Both the position numbers and the translations under genes were made by a program. Shown in pieces: positions 9,340 to 18,182 of a stretch of DNA of 64,000 bases. Source of the DNA: Candidatus Abyssobacteria bacterium SURF_5 (lineage in GTDB: Bacteria; Abyssobacteria; SURF-5); NCBI GenBank assembly GCA_003598085.1, contig QZKU01000041.1, positions 15,314-79,313 of the forward strand, written 5' to 3'. Each line of letters starts with the position of its first letter. Position 1 is the first letter of the stretch. The notes under the pieces are model-generated. The model ran no database searches. It was not told where the DNA came from and saw only the letters and a list, made by a program, of their open reading frames with translations.

Positions 9340-9741
9340 TTAGTAAGGACGTTCTATATCCTTAGCCTCATACGTGCAGTTGCGATTGGTAAACACCGAG
9401 CCCGTGGCTTTCTTCCACGATCCGATCTGCATTGCGTCGGCGCCCAGCAGGCGGCGGACGGCGCCCACCGGCACCACGAGCACAAGGAAGAGCAAGGTGA
9501 ATATCACCTTCGACATGATTATGCTCATCAGATATGCAAGTCCGAACCACAGCTTTGCCGGGTAATAATAAAAATTCGGCCAAACCATGTCGACCACGAG
9601 AAGCAGGATCGCGGGCGGAAGAAGACCCGGCTTTTCACCAAGGAAGGCCACCAGGAGACAGATCAGCACCATGGCCATTCCTGTATCCTTGGCCTGATCG
9701 CGAGTTATCGGTCTTTGAAGCGGGCTATCTGATCTATTCAT
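9340..9741 (-). CDS. SxtJ-like membrane protein
   Basis: A 133-residue protein with hydrophobic segments at about residues 22-38, 39-50 and 65-95, named after SxtJ of the cyanobacterial saxitoxin cluster. No enzymatic residues are evident and the function of the family is unknown. It is first in an operon with DUF5989 and the carbamoyltransferase, behind a good minus-strand promoter. GGAGAGA lies immediately ahead of the ATG. Confidence 0.8.
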   Translation of the reverse strand: MNRSDSPLQRPITRDQAKDTGMAMVLICLLVAFLGEKPGLLPPAILLLVVDMVWPNFYYYPAKLWFGLAYLMSIIMSKVIFTLLFLVLVVPVGAVRRLLGADAMQIGSWKKATGSVFTNRNCTYEAKDIERPY

Positions 9742-9800
9742 TCTCTCCGGGATGCCGGTAATCGGGACACTGGCCGCTCTAACAGATTCTTAATAGATTT

Positions 9801-9830
9801 ATTATAGAAAGAGAGAGTCAAGCATGTCAA
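9801..9830 (-). promoter_or_regulatory. Sigma-70 promoter for the SxtJ/carbamoyltransferase operon
   Basis: On the minus strand a perfect TTGACA (9825-9830), 18-base spacer and perfect TATAAT (9801-9806), about 60 bases before the SxtJ start. Confidence 0.75.
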
Positions 9831-10042
9831 CAATAGTCAGTCGCTTGACATCAACTGAAGAAATAATTTAGAATTTGCCACAATGAACTGTGAGCGCAGG
9901 CGTCCTTAATCACATCTGCGGATGGTACTCGGGTGGTACTACTGAATTTTGCCCTCTCCCGAAGGACCAGGAAGACATCGCTACTGGCGGTCTTTCCGGT
10001 CGCCTGCATTTTTTTTGGATGTTTCCGGTGGCAAGAAATGGC

Positions 10043-10071
10043 TTGACAGGGTATCATGCTGAGGGTATAAT
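10043..10071 (+). promoter_or_regulatory. Perfect-consensus sigma-70 promoter of molybdoenzyme gene 1
   Basis: TTGACA (10043-10048), exactly 17 bases, then TATAAT (10066-10071). It is about 110 bases ahead of the molybdoenzyme start at 10182. The rest of the 440-base gap 9742-10181 shows no gene. Confidence 0.85.
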
Positions 10072-10072
10072 G

Positions 10073-10092
10073 GTGAATGACTATTCATTCAC
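10073..10092. promoter_or_regulatory. TetR/FadR-type operator palindrome
   Basis: GTGAATGACTATTCATTCAC: 8-base perfect arms around CTAT. It lies over the predicted transcription start, two bases past the -10 box, where a bound repressor would block initiation. From memory, it closely resembles the TGAATGA-N4-TCATTCA operators of FadR-like TetR regulators that sense acyl-CoA. Two TetR genes are in this window (20124, 38372), but neither is shown to bind here. Confidence 0.7.
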
Positions 10093-10181
10093 TTATCGGC
10101 CTGCGGGCCAGGAAGCACCGATTGAATTCTTAAAAAGCTCGGTTTCCTGCACGCGAAACGTTGCGGTAAGGAGGATTTACC

Positions 10182-13106
10182 ATGTCTGATTTCCGATTCA
10201 CCCGGCGTGATTTTCTGAAGATATCCGGCACGACTGCTCTGGCGCTTTCGCTGGATTCGCTTGGCTTTTTGGGGGGAGCAGCGTACGCGACCGAGAAGAT
10301 ATTTCAGGAATGGAAGTACAGCGGGTGGGAAAAGCTTCACAGGGAGGAATGGAAGTGGGATAAATTGACGTATGGGACGCATCTGGTTGACTGCTATCCC
10401 GGCAATTGTCTGTGGCGCGTCTACACGAAAGACGGCATCGTCTGGCGCGAGGAGCAAGCGGGAAAATATCCGGTGATAGATGCGACAGGTCCTGACTGGA
10501 ATCCGCGCGGCTGCCAGAAGGGATGCTCATACAGCAACATGATGTACAATCCGGACCGCGTGAAATATCCGATGAAGCGGGTGGGCGCTCGCGGCGAGGG
10601 GAAATGGAAACGGATAAGCTGGGATGAAGCGATCAATGAGGTTGCCGAACATCTCTTCAACGCGATACAGCAACATGGCTGCGAGTCGATCGTGTTCGAG
10701 CCCGGCCCGGGCAATGGCGGCTGGATACATTTTCTTGCTGCGTTCCGGCTGTTCAGCGGCATTGGCGCGACGGAACTCGACGTGAATGCCACGATCGGAG
10801 ACTTCAACAAGGGTGTATATGAAACATTCGGCAAGTTCCAATTCTGCGAGTCGTGCGACGCGTGGTATTTCGGCAAGCTGATTCTCATCTGGCACATGAA
10901 TCCGGTGTACACCCGAATCCCGTCGTATCATTTCATTAGTGAAGCCCGCTATAACGGGTCTGAGGTCATCACGATTGCACCCGATTATTCGCCTTCCGCA
11001 ATTCATGCGGACCAGTGGATTCCGGTTGAAACCGGCGGCGATGCCGCGCTTGGTCTGGCAGTGGGTCAGGTGTTGCTTTCGGAAGGCACGTATGACAAAG
11101 CGTTTGTTAAGGAGCAAACGGATTTTCCGCTGCTGGTGAGGACTGACACGAAGAAATTCTTGCGCGAGACCGACGTAACCGGCAAGGGGCTCGAGGATCA
11201 GTTTTACTTCTGGGACACTGCGGCAAACCAGCCGGTGAAGGCGCCGCGCGGGACGCTTAAGCTGCCTTGTGATCCCGCCCTCGAGGGAACGTACAAGGTA
11301 ACTCTCGGCAACGGGAAACAGGTCGAGGTGCGCCCGGCCTTCGCCATTTTCAAGGAGATGGTGGAACGCGATTATACTCCGGAAAAGGCTTCGGCCATGT
11401 GTGGAGTTGATCCGGCCACAATCAGGGAGTTGGCGCACAAGGCATGGAAAGCGCGCGGCAACGTGCAGATACTGGTTGGCTGGAACTCGGCGAAATACTA
11501 TCATGGCGACCTGATGGAGCGCGCGATGTGCCTTCTGCTGGCGCTCACGGGGAGCGTCGGCAACAAGGGAAGCGGCATCCGCGGCTGGAACGAATCGCTG
11601 TTTGATGGAGCCACGGCGCTGATGATTCGCGAGAGGAGAGGCATCAGCTCGCTGATGCAATATGGCGAATCGCGCCTCGATCAGTTCCTGCTCAAGTCGA
11701 AGGACCCAGAGATCACCGACGAGATCATGCAGCGGGAATTGGAGCGCCAGGCGAATCGGCAGCGAATGAACATGGTTCCGCCGGCTTTCCTGTACTATTT
11801 CCATTCTAACTACCGCGACACGTGGAACAAGAAAGAATGGCATTGCCCTTCGATGAAGCGCAATTTCGATGACTATATGAAAGAGGCGATCGGCAAGGGA
11901 TGGTGGGACGGCTATCTTCGGCCGGCGCCGGACCAGGAGCCTCAGGTCTATTGTTTCCTGGGCACGTCTCCCGCCCGCAAGAACCGCGGCTGGTGGAAAA
12001 ACATCTATCCGGAGCTGTGGAAGAAGTATAAATTCATCTTCACATTGGAGACCCGCTGGAGCACAACGGCGCTTATGGCGGACATGGTCTTGCCGGCTGC
12101 AGGCTTCTACGAGAAAACCGACACCCGCTTCCCCACCCCGCATGTGCCGTGGCTGACGTTGACCGAGAAGGCTGTACCGCCGCCGGGGGAAGCGCAAGAG
12201 GAATGGGCTGTTTGCAAGAAGCTGGCGGAAAAGATGCACGATCTGGGTGAGAAAAAGAATTTCACAAAATATCAGGGACGAAACGGGACGACGCTTGACC
12301 TCACGAAGCTTGTACAGCACCAGACGCTGGAAAGATCAAATGCGGAAGAGACGCTTGACGACGCTCTCAAGCTGAGCGTTCAGATGGGAACGCTGCCGGA
12401 GGGTACCGGCATCGATACGCTTCGGAAAGAAGGGATTATCCGATTCACGGGAATCGGGAAGCTTGACATCATCGCGATGCATTTGGCTACCGACATCAAG
12501 CCGGATGAGCCGATCGTGCCGCTGACGTATCATACGGGCCCGAAGAAGATTCCCTATCCCACATATAACCGCAGGATGACCTTCTACATCGACCACGACT
12601 GGTTCATCGAGGCGGGCGAGCACCTTCCGGTCCACAAGGATAACCCGAAGATGGGCGGCAATTATCCATTGCGCATGACCAGCGGCCACCAACGGTGGAG
12701 CGTCCACTCGATCTGGATCACTGACGACGTGCTCGCGCGTACGCACCAGGGGCGTCCGTTCATGTTCATGAATACCGAAGACGCCAAGAAGCGCGGGATC
12801 GAGGACGGCGATCTGGTGCGCGTGCACAATGATTTCGATGATTTCACCGTGCACGTCAAATTGACATCGGCCGCACGGTCGCAGGAAGGCGCGAGGCCGG
12901 GGCAGGTCATGATATATCACGCGTGGGAGCCGTATCAATTCGAAAAGTGGAAGAGCTACGACACGGCCATTCCGGGCATGATCAAATGGCTTGATCTCGC
13001 CGCAGGCTACGGTCATCTGGATTATTACCGCTGGAACTGGTGCACCCAGCCGATTGACAGGGCTGTTTCGGTGGAGGTGGAGAAGGCCGCAGTAACAAAG
13101 GCTTGA
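10182..13106 (+). CDS. Molybdopterin oxidoreductase alpha subunit, ethylbenzene dehydrogenase-like (copy 1)
   Basis: A 974-residue type II DMSO-reductase-family catalytic subunit, resembling the alpha subunits of ethylbenzene dehydrogenase and steroid C25 dehydrogenase, which hydroxylate hydrocarbons anaerobically with water. A Tat signal (RRDFLK, residues 8-13; likely cleavage after AYA near 36) directs the folded protein to the periplasm. Likely FS0 cluster ligands are H67, C71, C76 and C111; D207 in TIGD is the probable Mo ligand. AAGGAGG precedes the ATG. No iron-sulfur beta, haem gamma or chaperone delta gene is nearby, which is odd for this class. A terminator follows. Confidence 0.9.
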   Translation: MSDFRFTRRDFLKISGTTALALSLDSLGFLGGAAYATEKIFQEWKYSGWEKLHREEWKWDKLTYGTHLVDCYPGNCLWRVYTKDGIVWREEQAGKYPVIDATGPDWNPRGCQKGCSYSNMMYNPDRVKYPMKRVGARGEGKWKRISWDEAINEVAEHLFNAIQQHGCESIVFEPGPGNGGWIHFLAAFRLFSGIGATELDVNATIGDFNKGVYETFGKFQFCESCDAWYFGKLILIWHMNPVYTRIPSYHFISEARYNGSEVITIAPDYSPSAIHADQWIPVETGGDAALGLAVGQVLLSEGTYDKAFVKEQTDFPLLVRTDTKKFLRETDVTGKGLEDQFYFWDTAANQPVKAPRGTLKLPCDPALEGTYKVTLGNGKQVEVRPAFAIFKEMVERDYTPEKASAMCGVDPATIRELAHKAWKARGNVQILVGWNSAKYYHGDLMERAMCLLLALTGSVGNKGSGIRGWNESLFDGATALMIRERRGISSLMQYGESRLDQFLLKSKDPEITDEIMQRELERQANRQRMNMVPPAFLYYFHSNYRDTWNKKEWHCPSMKRNFDDYMKEAIGKGWWDGYLRPAPDQEPQVYCFLGTSPARKNRGWWKNIYPELWKKYKFIFTLETRWSTTALMADMVLPAAGFYEKTDTRFPTPHVPWLTLTEKAVPPPGEAQEEWAVCKKLAEKMHDLGEKKNFTKYQGRNGTTLDLTKLVQHQTLERSNAEETLDDALKLSVQMGTLPEGTGIDTLRKEGIIRFTGIGKLDIIAMHLATDIKPDEPIVPLTYHTGPKKIPYPTYNRRMTFYIDHDWFIEAGEHLPVHKDNPKMGGNYPLRMTSGHQRWSVHSIWITDDVLARTHQGRPFMFMNTEDAKKRGIEDGDLVRVHNDFDDFTVHVKLTSAARSQEGARPGQVMIYHAWEPYQFEKWKSYDTAIPGMIKWLDLAAGYGHLDYYRWNWCTQPIDRAVSVEVEKAAVTKA

Positions 13107-13114
13107 GGACATAG

Positions 13115-13156
13115 AGAAATGAAGGGCCGTCGCTGGAGCGACGGCCCTTTTCATTT
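13115..13156 (+). terminator. Rho-independent terminator after molybdoenzyme 1
   Basis: GGGCCGTCGC (13123-13132), loop TGGA, GCGACGGCCC (13137-13146), then TTTT. Flanking GAAATGAA and TTCATTTC can extend the stem. It separates molybdoenzyme 1 from the MFS gene. Confidence 0.9.
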
Positions 13157-13220
13157 CCGGCAAAGCCCTATATAATTCTCTCCGCGATATCATCATATTG
13201 GAGGGGAGAGTGAACAAAGC

Positions 13221-14492
13221 GTGCAGCGCCAGTATGAAAAGACAGTAAATGCCTGGTGCATGTATGACTGGGCGAACTCGGCGTTCGCCACCACGATACT
13301 CGCCGCTGTTTTCCCAATTTTTTATGGCAGGGTTGCAGGCGCGACATTGCCGGGGAATTTGGCGACTGTCTATTGGGGATATACCGCCTCCGCCGCACTC
13401 TTCACGGTCGCGTTCGCAGCTCCCATTCTTGGCGCGATAGCCGATCATTCCGGCGCCAAGAAGAAATTTCTTCTTGTGTTTGCGGCTCTAGGCATTGCAT
13501 TCACTGCTCTCCTCGCGACGATCCAGCAGGGCGCATGGCGGCCGGCTTCGTTCTTCTTCGTCCTCGCCTACATCGGCTTCGCAGGCAGTATCATATTCTA
13601 CGACTCGCTTCTCCCCCACATCAGCAAACCCGAAGACATCGATCGCGTCTCCTCGAAAGGGTTCGCGATCGGCTATCTGGGCGGCGGATTGCTGCTCGCG
13701 CTGAATCTGGCGTGGATCATGGCGCCGCAAGTGTTCATGCTGAAGGACACGGCCGCGGCGTCACGCCTTTCATTTTTCAGCGTCGCCGTCTGGTGGGCAA
13801 TCTTTTCCATCCCGCTCTTCCGGAAAGTACCGGAACCCGCCGCTTCGCCTCTGGCAGGCGCAATCAGTCCCGTTCGGGGGGGCTTCCAGCGCTTGTCCCG
13901 CACGTTTCACGAGATCCGGCGCTACAAGGAACTAACGAAATTTCTTGTTGCCTTCTGGCTGTACAGCGACGGCATCGGCACCGTGATCAAGATGGCGACC
14001 ATTTATGGCAGCGAAATTGGAATCGGGACCTCATCGCTCATCGGCGCGCTGCTGATGGTGCAGTTTATCGGATTTCCCGCGACCATCGCGGTTGGCAAAA
14101 TCGCGAGCAGGATCGGAACCAAGCGGGCCATATTCATCACGCTCGCGATCTACTGCTTCATTTCGGTCGGCGGATATTTCATGAGCCGGGCATGGCACTT
14201 TTGGGCGCTCTCGGTGCTGGTGGCGTGCGCGCAGGGCGGCGCACAGGCGTTAAGCCGGTCTCTTTTCGGAAGAATGGCGCCAATTGAGAAATCGGCCGAA
14301 TTCTTCGGGTTTTTCAGCATCAGCAGCAAATTCGCCGGCATCGTCGGGCCGTTCCTCTTTGCGGTCGTCGGACAGCTTACCGGCACGAGCCGGCTCAGCA
14401 TCCTGTCGCTCATCTTCTTTTTTGTTTGCGGGGGACTACTTCTGGCTCGGGTGGATGTTGAGGAGGGTCTGCGAGCCAGTACCGGCGCCTGA
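13221..14492 (+). CDS. MFS transporter, UMF1/Atg22-like family
   Basis: A 423-residue permease with about 12 membrane helices. The opening AWCMYDWANSAFATTI is the hallmark of the UMF1 (Atg22-like) branch of the major facilitator superfamily; GAIADHSGAKKK is the MFS loop 2-3 motif. The start is a GTG at 13221 with GGAGGGGAG about 12 bases upstream. It is flanked by the two molybdoenzyme copies on the same strand and may carry their substrate or product across the inner membrane, but this rests only on position. Atg22 relatives export amino acids in yeast; bacterial members are mostly uncharacterised. Confidence 0.88.
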   Translation: MQRQYEKTVNAWCMYDWANSAFATTILAAVFPIFYGRVAGATLPGNLATVYWGYTASAALFTVAFAAPILGAIADHSGAKKKFLLVFAALGIAFTALLATIQQGAWRPASFFFVLAYIGFAGSIIFYDSLLPHISKPEDIDRVSSKGFAIGYLGGGLLLALNLAWIMAPQVFMLKDTAAASRLSFFSVAVWWAIFSIPLFRKVPEPAASPLAGAISPVRGGFQRLSRTFHEIRRYKELTKFLVAFWLYSDGIGTVIKMATIYGSEIGIGTSSLIGALLMVQFIGFPATIAVGKIASRIGTKRAIFITLAIYCFISVGGYFMSRAWHFWALSVLVACAQGGAQALSRSLFGRMAPIEKSAEFFGFFSISSKFAGIVGPFLFAVVGQLTGTSRLSILSLIFFFVCGGLLLARVDVEEGLRASTGA

Positions 14493-14514
14493 TAGCGGCC
14501 AGGATTATGCTCGC

Positions 14515-14538
14515 TTTCACTCAGTGAACGCAGTTCAC
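14515..14538. promoter_or_regulatory. Nested palindromes upstream of molybdoenzyme 2
   Basis: TTCACT-C-AGTGAA (14515-14527 approximately) overlaps GTGAAC-GCA-GTTCAC (14524-14538). Both are perfect inverted repeats and lie just before the predicted promoter. A regulator site is possible; the motif differs from the operator at 10073. Confidence 0.4.
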
Positions 14539-14562
14539 AAAATATAGTCGATTAATTTTTTA

Positions 14563-14592
14563 TTGCTCTCCATGGGCCATTTGTGCTAAAAT
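14563..14592 (+). promoter_or_regulatory. Possible promoter of molybdoenzyme gene 2
   Basis: TTGCTC (14563-14568), 18-base spacer, TAAAAT (14587-14592), about 55 bases before the ATG at 14647. It is weaker than the promoter of copy 1. Confidence 0.5.
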
Positions 14593-14646
14593 CGCCGCAT
14601 TCGACCATTGTTGATAGAAGAATCAGGTCAGGACGTGGAGGTCTAT

Positions 14647-17562
14647 ATGTCGAGTTTCAGGTTCACCCGGCGCCAATTTCTCAAGATAAGCGGAACAACT
14701 GCGTTAGCTCTCTCGCTCGATTCTCTTGGATTTCTTGGCGGTGCAGCTCAAGCCACTGAGAAGGTTTTTCAGGAGTGGAAGTACGGGAAGTGGGAAGACC
14801 TTCACCGGAGTGAATGGAAATGGGATAAGGTGACCTACGGCACGCACCTGGTTGATTGCTATCCCGGCAACTGCCTGTGGCGGGTATACACGAAAGACGG
14901 GGTTGTCTGGCGAGAGGAGCAGGCGGGAAAATATCCGGTTATCGATGCCGGCGGTCCGGATTTCAATCCGCGCGGCTGCCAGAAGGGCTGTTCATTCAGC
15001 AACATGATGTACAACCCCGATCGCGTGAAATATCCGATGATCCGCGTGGGCAAGCGCGGAGAGGGCAAGTGGAAGCGGATTTCATGGGAAGAGGCGGCCG
15101 ATACGGTTTGCAGGCATTTACTTGATGCTATTCGCACGGCGGGCCCGGAATCGATTGTGTTCGAGCCGGGGCCGGGCAATGGCGGCTGGGTGCATTTGAT
15201 GTCGGCCGGCGACTTTCTGGGTGGGCTCGGCGCGACGAGTCTCGATCTGAATTCAACGATTGGCGACTTCAATAAAGGTATATACGAGACATTCGGCAAG
15301 TTTCAATTTTGCGATTCCGTTGACGGCTGGTTTTTCGGAAAATTGCTGCTGATCTGGCACATGAATCCGGTTTACACGCGCATCCCGTCATATCATTTCA
15401 TAGCCGAAGCCCGTTATAACGGAGCGGAAGTTGTCACTATTGCGCCCGATTATTCTCCATCGGCGATCCATGCGGATGAATGGATTCCGATCGAGATGGG
15501 CGGTGACGCCGCACTAGGTCTTGCCGTGGCGCAGACTCTTATCGCCGAGGGCAAATATGAAAGTGGTTTCTTAAAGGAACAGACCGATTTCCCGCTTCTT
15601 GTACGAACGGACACAGGAAAATTTTTGCGAGAAACTGACGTTACCGGGGGCGGCCTGGAGGATCAGTTGTACTTTTGGGACACTGCGTCAAATGCGCCGG
15701 CGAAGGCACCGCGAGGCACGCTTGCGCTCCCGTGCGATCCCGCTCTCGAGGGGAGACATCGTGTTGCCCTGCATAATGGCGAGCAGGTCGAGGTCCGGCC
15801 GGCCTTCGACATCTTCAAGGAAATGGTCAATCGCGACTATACGCCGGAAAAAGCATCGGCCGTGTGCGGAGTCAGTCCGGAGACAATCCGAAGGCTGACG
15901 GAAAAAGTGTGGAAAGCGCGCGGGCACGTCCAGATCTTGGTCGGCTGGAATTCATCGAAGTATTATCATGGCGATCTCATGGAGCGCGCGATGTGTCTGT
16001 TGCTTGCGCTGACCGCAAGCATCGGCAACAAAGGCAGCGGCATCCGGGGCTGGAACGAATCACTGTTTGAAGGCAGCGCTCTTTTGCGCGCGAAGAGGGA
16101 AGAAGAGCCGCAGTCAGCGGAGCATTATGGAGAGGCTCGCCTGGACAAGTACATTCTGCAGGCGAAGGACCCGTCGCTGACGCACGAGATCATGCAGCGC
16201 GAGTTGGAGCGAATGCACAACGCGATGCGCGGGAGCGGAGTGCCGCCGGTCTTCCTGTATTACTTCCATTCGAACTACCGTAACACGTGGAACAACAAGG
16301 CATGGCACTGCTCGAGCATGAAGCGCAGCTTCGATGAGTACATGGATGAGGCGATAGCAAAGGGATGGTGGAACCATCTGGTGCGGCCGGCGCCCGATCA
16401 GAAGCCGCAGGTATATTGTTTCTACGGGACAAGTCCGGCTCGTAAGAACCGCGGCTGGTGGAAAAACATCTATCCGGACCTCTGGAAGCAGTACAAATTC
16501 ATCTTCACGATTGAAACGCGATGGAGCACCACTGCTTTGCTGGCCGATCTGGTCCTGCCGGGCGCGGGCTTCTACGAGAAGACCGACACCCGCTTCCCCA
16601 CCCCGCATGTGCCGTGGCTGACGCTGACGGAGTCGGCGGTCGCTCCGCCGGGCGAGGGCAAGAACGAATGGGAAGCCTGGAAATTCATTGCCGAGCGAAT
16701 GAAGAATTTGGCCGAAGCAGAGAACTTCTTGACGTATCAGAACCGGCGCGGCAAGGCTTTCGATTTGTCGACGATTGTAGAAGAGACAACGCTCAACCGC
16801 CAAAATGCGGAGGAAACGCTCGATGATGCGCTGAAGATGAGCGCGAGAATGGGGACGCTGCCCGAGGAGACAAACCTTCAAACGCTGCGACAGGACGGCA
16901 TCGTCCGTTTTACGAAAGTATCGAAGATGGACGTGATCGCGATGCATCTGGCGACCGATATCAAGCCGGATGAGCCGATCGTGCCGCTGACATATCATAC
17001 CGGCCCGAAGAAGATCCCGTACCCGACGTACAATCGCCGGATCACGTTTTATATTGATCATGACTGGTTCATCGAGGCGGGCGAGCAACTCCCGGTGCAT
17101 AAGGAAAATCCGAAGATGGGTGGCAATTATCCGCTGAGGATGACGAGCGGCCATCAGCGCTGGAGTGTCCACTCGATCTGGATCACCGACGACGTGCTCG
17201 CACGCACGCATCAAGGCCGGCCGTTCATGTTCATGAATACGGAGGATGCTGCCAGTCGCGGCATTGAGGACGGCGATCTGGTGCGGGTATATAATGATTT
17301 CGATGATTTCACCGTACACGTGAAGTTGACTGCCGCGGCGCGCTCGCAGGAAGGGCCGCGGCCCGGGCAGGTAATCATTTATCACGCGTGGGAGCCGTAC
17401 CAGTTCGAGAAATGGAAGAGTTACGATACCGCGATTCCGGGAATGGTGAAGTGGCTTGATCTTGCTGCGGGTTACGGGCATCTGAATTATTACCGCTGGA
17501 ACTGGTGCACGCAGCCGATCGATCGCGCGGTTTCGGTCGAGGTGGAAAAGGCGAAGGCTTAA
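14647..17562 (+). CDS. Molybdopterin oxidoreductase alpha subunit, ethylbenzene dehydrogenase-like (copy 2)
   Basis: A 971-residue paralogue of the protein at 10182; by eye 107 of the first 120 residues are identical, and long C-terminal blocks match. It keeps the Tat signal (RRQFLK), the FS0 ligands H67, C71, C76, C111 and the putative Mo-ligand D207. The start is ATG 14647, five bases after GGAGG (14637-14641); an in-frame upstream start at 14608 would put 13 residues before the Tat motif and is less likely. Differences cluster in the middle (about residues 480-540) and near 660-760, which may tune substrate or partner choice. Again no beta or gamma subunit is adjacent. Confidence 0.9.
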   Translation: MSSFRFTRRQFLKISGTTALALSLDSLGFLGGAAQATEKVFQEWKYGKWEDLHRSEWKWDKVTYGTHLVDCYPGNCLWRVYTKDGVVWREEQAGKYPVIDAGGPDFNPRGCQKGCSFSNMMYNPDRVKYPMIRVGKRGEGKWKRISWEEAADTVCRHLLDAIRTAGPESIVFEPGPGNGGWVHLMSAGDFLGGLGATSLDLNSTIGDFNKGIYETFGKFQFCDSVDGWFFGKLLLIWHMNPVYTRIPSYHFIAEARYNGAEVVTIAPDYSPSAIHADEWIPIEMGGDAALGLAVAQTLIAEGKYESGFLKEQTDFPLLVRTDTGKFLRETDVTGGGLEDQLYFWDTASNAPAKAPRGTLALPCDPALEGRHRVALHNGEQVEVRPAFDIFKEMVNRDYTPEKASAVCGVSPETIRRLTEKVWKARGHVQILVGWNSSKYYHGDLMERAMCLLLALTASIGNKGSGIRGWNESLFEGSALLRAKREEEPQSAEHYGEARLDKYILQAKDPSLTHEIMQRELERMHNAMRGSGVPPVFLYYFHSNYRNTWNNKAWHCSSMKRSFDEYMDEAIAKGWWNHLVRPAPDQKPQVYCFYGTSPARKNRGWWKNIYPDLWKQYKFIFTIETRWSTTALLADLVLPGAGFYEKTDTRFPTPHVPWLTLTESAVAPPGEGKNEWEAWKFIAERMKNLAEAENFLTYQNRRGKAFDLSTIVEETTLNRQNAEETLDDALKMSARMGTLPEETNLQTLRQDGIVRFTKVSKMDVIAMHLATDIKPDEPIVPLTYHTGPKKIPYPTYNRRITFYIDHDWFIEAGEQLPVHKENPKMGGNYPLRMTSGHQRWSVHSIWITDDVLARTHQGRPFMFMNTEDAASRGIEDGDLVRVYNDFDDFTVHVKLTAAARSQEGPRPGQVIIYHAWEPYQFEKWKSYDTAIPGMVKWLDLAAGYGHLNYYRWNWCTQPIDRAVSVEVEKAKA

Positions 17563-17658
17563 ATAATAATAGGTGGCTGGCCTTGGACGCTCCGGGGGGT
17601 TAGAGACTATTTAGTAAAAAGCAACAACATCTAATAACAATTTAAATATGGTCTCTGT

Positions 17659-17675
17659 CCCCATATTTTATGGGG
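17659..17675. repeat. CCCCAT-ATTTT-ATGGGG hairpin of the CTGTCCCC repeat type
   Basis: Perfect 6-base arms in the gap 17563-17712 between molybdoenzyme 2 and the convergent ankyrin gene. It contains CTGTCCCC, also seen at 23136-23215 and 26975-26982, so it looks like an extragenic repeat. It could also end transcription. Confidence 0.5.
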
Positions 17676-17712
17676 CCGCCCCTGGTCTTCTGGTATTTGA
17701 GCTCTCAGATGG

Positions 17713-18099
17713 TCAAGATGAAATCCCCACCTCGTCAGGATCAAATTCCTTCAGGTATTGAACTATTTCAGTATGCTTTTGCGATAAAGCCAAGTCGAGA
17801 GCGGTCTCGCCGCACTTATTTCTTGCTTTGCGTTCAGCGCCCTTTTCGACCAGAAGCCTTACTATATCTGTATGTCCTTGTCTCGCCGCATGCATAAGGG
17901 GAGTCATTCCATTTGCGTCTTTCCCATTGATAATAAAAGTAAAGGGTCTTTTTCGGAGCAGATCTTTCACTTTCGCAGAATTGCCTTTGGCTGCCCACCG
18001 CCTCAACTCCTTTTCAGGATTCTTTGTCATCCATACAAAGGGAAGCAGGCCCCATAACAGCAAGTTGATCAGGAAGAAAAGATCGGCATCCATTTTCAA
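17713..18099 (-). CDS. Small membrane-anchored ankyrin-repeat protein
   Basis: A 128-residue protein. A hydrophobic segment at about residues 6-24 would anchor it in the membrane; two to three ankyrin repeats follow, including NGMTPLMHAARQGHTDIVRLLVEKGA and CGETALDLALSQKHTEIVQYL. Ankyrin repeats bind other proteins; no partner can be named. Start could be the first or third codon (both Met). It lies downstream of the thiolase gene on the same strand but is unrelated to it by content. Confidence 0.75.
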   Translation of the reverse strand: MKMDADLFFLINLLLWGLLPFVWMTKNPEKELRRWAAKGNSAKVKDLLRKRPFTFIINGKDANGMTPLMHAARQGHTDIVRLLVEKGAERKARNKCGETALDLALSQKHTEIVQYLKEFDPDEVGISS

Positions 18100-18182
18100 G
18101 AAGCCTTTAGTAAAGGAGCATTTCGCTAAACGTCAATCCGATTTTAACCAGATGCTTCCGAAAACCAATATCTCTATTCTCG

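Noticed and set aside
10527-12320. 597-codon minus-strand open frame opposite molybdoenzyme 1
   Set aside because: Shadow of the real gene: codon-position bias of the plus strand keeps the opposite frame open, and the translation has no family features. The same holds for the frames at 12336-13448 and 16114-17481.
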